From Pavlovales sp. CCMP2436 (taxonomy: Eukaryota; Haptophyta; Pavlovophyceae; Pavlovales), in assembly GCA_026770615.1 (NCBI GenBank), contig MU631444.1:87286-108946 (forward strand): 21,661 bases of DNA, written 5' to 3'. Shown here piece by piece: positions 16,015 to 21,661 of the stretch. The notes below the pieces were generated by a model. It ran no database searches, was not told where the DNA came from, and saw only the letters and a program-made list of their open reading frames with translations. The position numbers and the translations under genes are program-made. Each line of letters starts with the position of its first letter. The first letter of the stretch is position 1.

Positions 16015-18409
16015 CTACAAGTCGAGCACATCTATGGATTCCTTGCTGAAGAAGCGGGGGATCAGGTAGATGCGCACCGGGACCATCGTCGCCATCAGGA
16101 AGGGGAAGACGATGGCAATCTGCGATACGCGCGAGATGGCGACCATCGTGACCACGATCACGGTTTGAAGGAGGGTGAAGCGCGTCATCTCGCGCCTGTC
16201 GACGTCCTGCACATAGTAGTAATTTGGCCAACGTTCACGCTCGAAGCTGAGGAGCACAAAGAGACGGTCGAACATCTGGTTTCCTCTGATCGAAGCGATG
16301 CCGAGGAAGAGGAAAACGCCTATGATGATGGGTTGGGGCACCTGCAGGGGCGGCCAGGCGGCGGGCACGGGCGCGAGTGCGTGTAAGCTGGCGTGTGTAT
16401 AAATGTCTATAAACATAAAATCGACGACTGTTTGTTTACAAAAAAAAAAGAAAAAAAAGGCAACTGTGGGCAGCGCATACATAGCGCAGCACAGAGCCGG
16501 CGGTGAGGCAGATGAGGATGAGGACGTGGATGGCGAGGTGCGTCATGCGCTGCTCGGCCACTCCAGTTACGCGCACCGTCGTGCCCTTGCCGTCGGGCAG
16601 CGGCACGACCTCGGTGGAGGTGACCTGTTGGGCGGGGCGCGGGGGTGCATAGGGGAGGGGGCTAGTTAGTAGACATCGAAAGAGTCAGAGGGGGGAAAAT
16701 CACGGGATGTCGGCCACATACCGCCATCACGTGCGCGAGCGAGCGCACGGTGGCCGGATGGCCGGCGGGCAGGCCGAGGATCGCACAGAACGGGTAGAGG
16801 AACATCCCGAGGACAAAGTTGGAAAGGTGGTATGCGGGCTGCTTCTTGAACATGCGGTCCTTGCGGTTCACCAGCACCTCCGTCAAGTTTTGGTCGAGGT
16901 CTGGGGGAGGGGGGGGGGGGGGGGGTAAGTTTGCGCGGTGCGGGATGTGGCATACGTACAGCCAATGGGCCATCTTTAGCACTTACAGCCAAGTAATGTG
17001 CCGCCGACCGCCGGGAGCGCCATCAGGAAAATGGCCCACGGCGGAAATGGCTTTGCGTACCCAAAGGCCTTGACGATCCACGGGCGCACGGTGCCCGTCA
17101 ACGGGTCTACCCACGTCGGCTGGATCACGGTGGGCACGTTGAGGTACTTCACGTCAAGGATGCCGAAGACGGGCGTCACCAGCGACGATAAGATGGTCAG
17201 CGAGATGATGACGATGGACACGCCGTCTATAATGTGAAGTTATTTAAAAATGGTTAGGCGCACGTATTCTTACTGTACGAATTGTAGTTGTGAGTACTGT
17301 ATGAATAGTTTGGCATATATACAAATTACTCACAGTTTGAGAGCTGCTGGCGCAGGCTAGCGTTGAGCAAATCGCTCGTTCTTAGTTCGCGGAACTTGAC
17401 GGCGAGAATGTAAGTAAGACTGACGATGAGGAGAGACCAGAGCTTAGCGCCTGCGGGACGGGCAGGTGGGCGCGCGTGTGAGTGGAGGGCGCGCGCGGCG
17501 CGCGAGTGGAACAGAGCGCGAGGGAGGGCGCGTGAGGGCGCGCGAGGGGCGCGACTGACCGATAGTGGTGGGGCCGAGGAAGACGTTCACGATGTTGGTG
17601 CCTGCGGCCACGATCTCAATAAGCGAGATCATTGCCGAGAAAATTTCCTCCGTGAAGCGCGTCACGTACGAGATCAGGCTGCAGGCGTGCAGGAGCGTGT
17701 AGATGACGGTGTAGAGCGACTGCCACATACCCGCCCAGAACTTCGCCGGCATGAACTCAATGCCGAGTGAGCTGCACAACCCTATGAGAGTCGAGACGTA
17801 GGCCAACTCGGGGCCGGTAGGGCCACTGATGGTGAGCGGTTGGCCCGAGGTTATGGCGTTTATGACACCGCACACGCCCGTGGCGAGCAAAGTCTCGATG
17901 ATGCCGATCTGGCCCTTGGTGACCGTCTCATAAATCGAGCCGAAGGCGAGCGCGGGCGCGAGGCACGCAAAGAGCATGAAGAGGATTGTGGACACGACGA
18001 TGGACAGGTTTGCCGGGAGAAAGGCGTCCGTCCAGTCGGTGCGGTAGTAGCGCGAGCGTCTTTTAATGTCGACCCACAGGCCCTTGCCCGGCAGCCGGTG
18101 AAACTTTAGGACCGGCGGAAGCCCGTCGTCGGTGTTTTCCAACGGGGCATCGTCGCTTCCCGGCAGCGCCTTGGCCTCGATGTCCCCCTCGCCGCGCTGC
18201 TCCTTTGCAAAGTCGAGCGGGAGGCCCTTGACGCTCCACTCGCGCCGGCTCATACCGGTTTGTGGGAAGCGCTGCGCCGGGACCGCCAAGTGATCAAATT
18301 CTTTCGCACGCCGCTCCGGTAGCATGAAGGTGACGCCGAACGGGTCCGTCTCCAGCTCGTCGGTGCCTGAGGGCGAGCTCGCCCCAACGTCGGTCGACAA
18401 CTGGTTCAT
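16015..18409 (-). CDS. SLC4-family anion transporter (bicarbonate/borate, BOR1-like), six exons
   Basis: Exons 17560-18409, 17334-17450, 16987-17226, 16722-16900, 16481-16624 and 16015-16341 join in phase through GT-AG introns to give 618 residues. SLC4 proteins move bicarbonate, carbonate or borate across the plasma membrane. Family blocks: LAPALAFGSIYE (150-161), SGQPLTISGPTGP (188-200), TRFTEEIFSAMISLIEI (250-266), FLGPTTIGAKLW across intron 1, YLDQNLTEVLVNRKDRMFKK (403-422), GLPAGHPATVRSLAH in exon 4, GVAEQRMTH in exon 5, and GVFLFLGIASIRGNQMFDRL in exon 6. The N-terminal part (about 130 residues) is short and lacks the band-3 cytosolic domain, as in plant BOR1. D405 lies where band 3 has Glu681; Na-coupled SLC4s and plant BORs have Asp. 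Intron 3 carries a long poly-C tract (minus strand). The substrate cannot be read from sequence; in haptophytes and diatoms, relatives serve bicarbonate uptake. Confidence 0.93.
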
Positions 18410-18863
18410 CGGCGTCGGTATCGTTTCGGTTCGGATTCCTTAACTTTGTGGTGCGAAGTTTAAGAAATTTCATATGCATAAAGAAGAGTTCATGATTTTC
18501 TATCGGTTCGCAGGTTGTCCTAGTACACAATTTTCGAATTACATTAAAGCACAATTCCATTATGTAATTTCCAGCCGGCATCGTTGCGTAGGCTTCGTGA
18601 TGTCACCGCCCTGTGATAAAAGACCCGAACGCTGCCTTGAGGTGTTAGTTATACAATACACCGATAAATAGTGCCGGGTGAAAAGTGCCGGGTGAAATGT
18701 CTCACCCGAGTTGCTATCGCTCCTTCGCGTAGTTCTCTATTCCCGCCCTGCATTGTTTATTCTTGCGTCCCGGGTCTTTATCGGGCACGTCACTGACCTC
18801 GGAAAATTCACGAAAGGGGGGTCCCTAAGTCATAGTGATAGTAATATGTAGTGAAAAATGTTA
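18410..18863. other. Upstream region of SLC4 and intergenic DNA
   Basis: Presumably contains the SLC4 promoter and leader; no TATA box is obvious. At 18670-18697 the 14-mer AGTGCCGGGTGAAA is repeated twice in tandem. Its second copy forms a hairpin with a following complement (CGGGTGA 18689-18695, TCACCCG 18702-18708). No gene is seen. Confidence 0.45.
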
Positions 18864-19186
18864 CAGGTGTCTACGGGCTAACGCGGCAAAAGGCTAACGC
18901 GGCCATGCTGTAAATTGCTGCATGGATGAATCTCCGTATTGACCAGTTTTAAAATGCTTCGTCAGCCAATCAAAATTTGCTGTGTTAGCCTTATTGGGGT
19001 ATGCGCGCCGCGCAGACAATGCGGGGTCCGCAGTGAGCAGATGGCGGGTCGGCGCCAGCCGCCAGCAGAGTTTGAAAATCTGAGATACATAGGCAGTGGC
19101 TCGAGAAATTTTGAAGCCCTGAGAGCCCGCTGGACCTCCACCAGAGATTCCCGAAAAAGTATACAGAGTTAGCCCGTAGACACCTG
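18864..19186. mobile_element. TA-flanked miniature inverted-repeat element (323 bp), mariner-like
   Basis: A perfect 19-bp terminal inverted repeat, CAGGTGTCTACGGGCTAAC, lies at 18864-18882 and in complement at 19168-19186. TA lies directly outside both ends (18862-18863, 19187-19188). TA duplication plus ends of the CAGG-TGTC kind are typical of Tc1/mariner-derived MITEs. Near the left end GGCTAACGCGGC is directly repeated. An internal 77-codon frame has no transposase motif. Ends this perfect suggest a fairly recent insertion. Confidence 0.85.
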
Positions 19187-19226
19187 TACTGTAGTTGGAC
19201 GCGATCCTTATATGTGCAGTTGACAG

Positions 19227-19352
19227 TTGTCAGTGTGGGCCTTCAGCGCATAGGCGCAGCTAAAGGTACCTACTGGCACGGCGGATTCACTTCTGAAAGT
19301 GACGTCGTTATGAACCGACGACGATGAGAGGTCGAAAGAGCGGGATCAATCA
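19227..19352 (+). repeat. Dispersed repeat family C, copy 3
   Basis: Matches copy 1 at 5728-5885 in direct orientation (CTTCAGCG, GGTACCTACTGGCACGGCGG, GTGACGTCGTTATGAACCGA). Its first part, GTGGGCCTTCAGCGCA, is closer to copy 2. It fills the gap between the two TA-flanked elements. Confidence 0.75.
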
Positions 19353-19427
19353 AGTGCACAGTTGTAATCAATGAGCGTGCCATCTGGGAAACCCATCTAC
19401 GGGCCAAGGTGGTAGCGTGTCTACGTA

Positions 19428-20023
19428 CAGGGTGTCGCGGGCAATAAGAACGGCGCTTTTGAGACTGAGGCTCAGTTTCTTAGCAAATTACATACTGTTA
19501 GCATTCGTGTGCGCTCTTGAGCTTGGACGGATGTGAGTGAGTACTCAAGGGTACTCACAGGGTATTTTACTGGATAGTTATCCTTTCCTTTATTGCGACA
19601 GCACACTTCCGGTCGGCGGCATCCGTCGTCGGGGTTAAGAGAGCTCTTAACCTAACTGTCAGAAGTGGACTCATAGAGTCCAGGAAAAGTCCAGGAACAG
19701 AATTTTCTATTCTGTTCCAACAGTATCTAGAGTTTTAGGGACCGCCCTATAAACTTGGTTACGTTTAAGCGAACCGCTCGTTCGTTGTTGACTTGTGCAA
19801 GATTGTGCAATAGCTTAGTCACCTGCCGCGGGGCGCCTCGAGCTCGAGCCGCGCACTTGTACTCAGCAGATGCCGTTACTGGCCTGCTGTGTGATCTAGA
19901 TAGAGGTATATCCTATCACATACAAACAAAAATTATAAAGTTTGCTTAAATTACTCTTGAAAGGCACACAAAATGAGGCTCAGTTTCTTAACCTTTCGGT
20001 TTCTTATTGCCCGCGACACCTTG
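19428..20023. mobile_element. TA-flanked miniature inverted-repeat element (596 bp), mariner-like
   Basis: Left end CAGGGTGTCGCGGGCAATAA and right end (complement) CAAGGTGTCGCGGGCAATAA are inverted copies with one mismatch, extending a little further (AGAA). TA flanks both sides (19426-19427, 20024-20025). Just inside, TGAGGCTCAGTTTCTTA occurs near each end in direct orientation. No transposase is encoded. The ends share the (TA)CAGG-TGTC start with the element at 18864, suggesting mobilisation by related transposases. Three consecutive hairpins occupy 19633-19718. Confidence 0.85.
19633..19718. other. Cluster of three stem-loops inside the 596-bp element
   Basis: Three perfect stems follow one another: GGTTAAGAG/CTCTTAACC (19633-19652, 2-base spacer), GGACTC/GAGTCC (19667-19681, 3-base loop) and GGAACAGAAT/ATTCTGTTCC (19694-19718, 5-base loop). 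Together they would make a structured RNA or DNA segment of 86 bases in the middle of the mobile element. Confidence 0.7.
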
Positions 20024-20149
20024 TAATTTGATAGAAATTTGCTAAATAAATTTGCTAGAATTGCACACGCTCCCCTGTGGACTTACGCGCCGGATCCTAC
20101 GTAATGTGATCTTCGAATAGGAATACATGAGGGTTTGAGATCTCTCTAG

Positions 20150-20575
20150 GTGGGGACGGCGGCGGCGGCATTGAAGAAATGGCAGTCATGGTGTATGTAC
20201 AGGGTGTCAAGATGAAGAAGGAGCATCTCCTCGGCGTGAGTCCAAGAACGTATTTTCACGTTTGAAAAAGCGCGAAAAGCACGGAATGAGTCGCCCAGGC
20301 GAGAATCTCCAAGTTGCGCGGCCGATTCACACGCGTGTGGTCCAGGTGTGAAAAATTAGTTAGACCAATTCGCATTTAAAAATGAAGCGCCCCTTTAAGG
20401 CAGCATCGAGGATTTGGTTAGCGACGTTGATGAGCCACACGCTATGCCCGCCAGATTCATTCAATTCATCGTGGATTGCGACGGAGGTCCCTCGAACACG
20501 GGCTCTAGCCGAATGAAACCTTTTGAAAATGCTCAGGATCTGGAGAGGGCGCCTCCTTTTAGCGCTCCGATTTGA
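20150..20575. other. Coding-like segments of uncertain strand upstream of the F-box gene
   Basis: Plus strand: after a CTCTCTAG acceptor, 20150-20235 reads GDGGGGIEEMAVMVYVQGVK and ends at a GTGAGT donor. After TTTAAG, 20400-20575 reads IEDLVSDVDEPHAMPARFIQ, later FIVDCDGGPSNTGS, ending TGA. The donor phase (0) does not match the second acceptor for that frame. Minus strand: a competing 80-codon frame (20602-20360) includes VAIHDELNESGGHSVWLINV and looks equally protein-like. Codons are less GC-rich than in the confirmed genes. It could be a decayed gene or transposon fragment. No family is recognised. Confidence 0.25.
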
Positions 20576-20965
20576 TCGGATGACGGGATCTCGCTCAATC
20601 AAAAATGACTCTTGTCAGGCTTCGGCGCAAGTGTGTGCGCGCGTCGGGCGTGGGTGGCCGGGGAGAAATATATTTGATCTTTTCTCTGTATTATATTTCG
20701 TAGTTTATATAAGCACACACACACACAAAGGATATGTGAAAAGACTCCTATTTGAGAGAGCGGAAACGATCGTGGCCTTACACCGCCCAGGCTATTTTTG
20801 GATGGAGGCGCTCTTCGCCCGGGCACGCACCGCTCCGCACTGGCAGAGCGCGCACGCGCATCCGAGACAAGTTTTAATTTGTATTTGTTTTTAAAAATAC
20901 ATAAAAAGAGGGAAGAGAAACCGCCCTGGAGCTCCGCCTCGACGAACGCTTCGCAACGCGCATCT
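20576..20965. other. Upstream region of the F-box gene
   Basis: TTTATATAAG at 20704-20713, followed by a (CA)n run, resembles a TATA box but lies about 255 bp before the start codon. No other element is recognised, and no further gene is seen between 20576 and the ATG at 20966. Confidence 0.3.
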
Positions 20966-21661
20966 ATGGAGGACCAGGAGGCGCTGCTACTCAGTCGCCT
21001 CGACGACGACTCGCTTCGCGCCTTGCTCGCCCATCTCGGCCCGGCCGACCTCCTGTGCACGCGGCTCGCCTGCAAGGCCTTCCGTGCTCACTCGAGTCCG
21101 CCGCCACCGACGCAGCGCAAGGACTTCCTGCGCACGCGCTCGCTGGTCGTGTACGCCATTGACAACCTGTCACTTATGACAGCGCACCACATTCTTCGTC
21201 TAGCCGCATCCGTCGGCAACGTGAGCGTCCTCGAGGAGCTCGTTGACTCGCGCAATCACAAAATATCAGCAGATGTCGGCGATGCTGCGGTCGCCGAAGG
21301 TCAGATGGGCGCACTGCAATGGCTGCGCGCTCGCGGCTGTGCGTGGACCCAGTACACGTGCTGGATGGCGGCTGAGGGAGGGCACTTCGAGGTGCTGCGC
21401 TACGCGCACGAGCACGGCTGCGCATGGGACCGCGGGACATGCATCATGGCTGCTGACCTCGTGGTGCTGCGCTACGCGCACGAGCACGGCTGTGAGTGGG
21501 ACGCGTTGACGTGCTACAAATTTGCTAGAGGAGGGCACCTCGAGATGCTGCGCTACGCGCACGAGCACGGCTGTGAGTGGGACTACAGTACCTGCTCTGG
21601 CGCGGCGCATGGAGGGCACCTCGAGGTGCTGCGCTACGCGCACGAGCACGGCTGTGAGTGG
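20966..21661 (+). CDS. F-box-like protein with 27-residue ankyrin-like repeats (3' end outside window)
   Basis: Open from ATG 20966 to the window edge, 232 residues, no intron. Residues 9-38 (LSRLDDDSLRALLAHLGPAD, then LLCTRLACKAFR) fit an F-box: hydrophobic pattern, DLL, and a CKAFR end. F-box proteins usually bind Skp1 and bring substrates to an SCF ubiquitin ligase. From about 110 ankyrin-like units follow, with LRYAHEHGCEWD cores starting at 144, 168, 195 and 222. Unit length is 27 residues, except one of 24 that lacks the GGH segment. This helix-pair repeat, shorter than the 33-residue ankyrin, is common in expanded families of algae, oomycetes and some large DNA viruses. The cores are nearly identical at DNA level while the linkers differ. 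The role of the repeats in target binding is inferred. Confidence 0.8.
   Translation, partial: MEDQEALLLSRLDDDSLRALLAHLGPADLLCTRLACKAFRAHSSPPPPTQRKDFLRTRSLVVYAIDNLSLMTAHHILRLAASVGNVSVLEELVDSRNHKISADVGDAAVAEGQMGALQWLRARGCAWTQYTCWMAAEGGHFEVLRYAHEHGCAWDRGTCIMAADLVVLRYAHEHGCEWDALTCYKFARGGHLEMLRYAHEHGCEWDYSTCSGAAHGGHLEVLRYAHEHGCEW

Noticed and set aside
20198..20208. Solo TACAGGGTGTC resembling the mariner-like end
   Set aside because: No inverted partner with TA was found within the following kilobase; it may be chance within a coding-like exon.
21266..21649. Minus-strand open frame with repeated LVRVAQHLEVPS
   Set aside because: It is the antisense shadow of the ankyrin-like repeats, whose plus-strand frame has the known repeat consensus and an F-box.
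1..21661. CRISPR arrays, bacterial operons, integrases, rRNA genes, LTR retrotransposons
   Set aside because: None seen: no regular short spacer-repeat array, no long direct terminal repeats with a pol-like frame, and the genes are intron-bearing eukaryotic genes.

Overview
The window reads as nuclear DNA of a GC-rich, intron-bearing single-celled eukaryote. Coding sequence has strongly GC-ending codons, introns are GT-AG with pyrimidine-rich 3' ends, and gene-poor stretches are AT-richer and full of small inverted-repeat elements. An SLC4 transporter and an F-box protein with 27-residue ankyrin-like repeats fit a marine microalga (haptophyte or stramenopile type), but this is inference; no organellar, bacterial or viral backbone is seen.

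Well-supported genes, left to right: the 3' end of an unidentified coiled-coil gene (+, exons 21-92 and 790-903); ALG2, the ER mannosyltransferase of N-glycan precursor assembly (-, 1877-3238); RCC1, the Ran nucleotide exchange factor, in three exons (-, 11382-13623); CSL4/EXOSC1, an RNA exosome cap subunit (+, 13777-14382), divergent from RCC1 across 153 bp; a 48-residue single-pass membrane protein (+, 14823-14969); an SLC4/BOR1-type anion transporter in six exons (-, 16015-18409); and the start of an F-box plus ankyrin-like repeat gene running off the right edge (+, 20966-21661). Weaker candidates lie at 7049-7515 (+), 8670-8943 (-), 9341-9601 (-) and 20150-20575 (strand uncertain). The genes share no single pathway; they are mostly housekeeping genes set among repeats.

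The rest is repeat-rich. I found two copies of a roughly 420-bp inverted-repeat element, each with its own 4-bp target duplication (1319-1748, 10800-11211); two TA-flanked, mariner-like miniature elements (18864-19186, 19428-20023); a composite inverted-repeat structure (6839-8555) that encloses coding-like exons, a tRNA-like Pol III promoter and a nested 437-bp element; an approximately 200-bp tandem array (6015-6725); and two further dispersed families (three copies around 5728, 9081 and 19227; two copies at 4144 and 10131).

The most interesting points are the RCC1 orthologue with four FxFG nucleoporin-type motifs spaced exactly 15 residues apart and an Asn where human RCC1 has catalytic Asp182, and the composite element that may have captured gene fragments. 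All assignments come from reading translations and motifs by eye; no database search was run.
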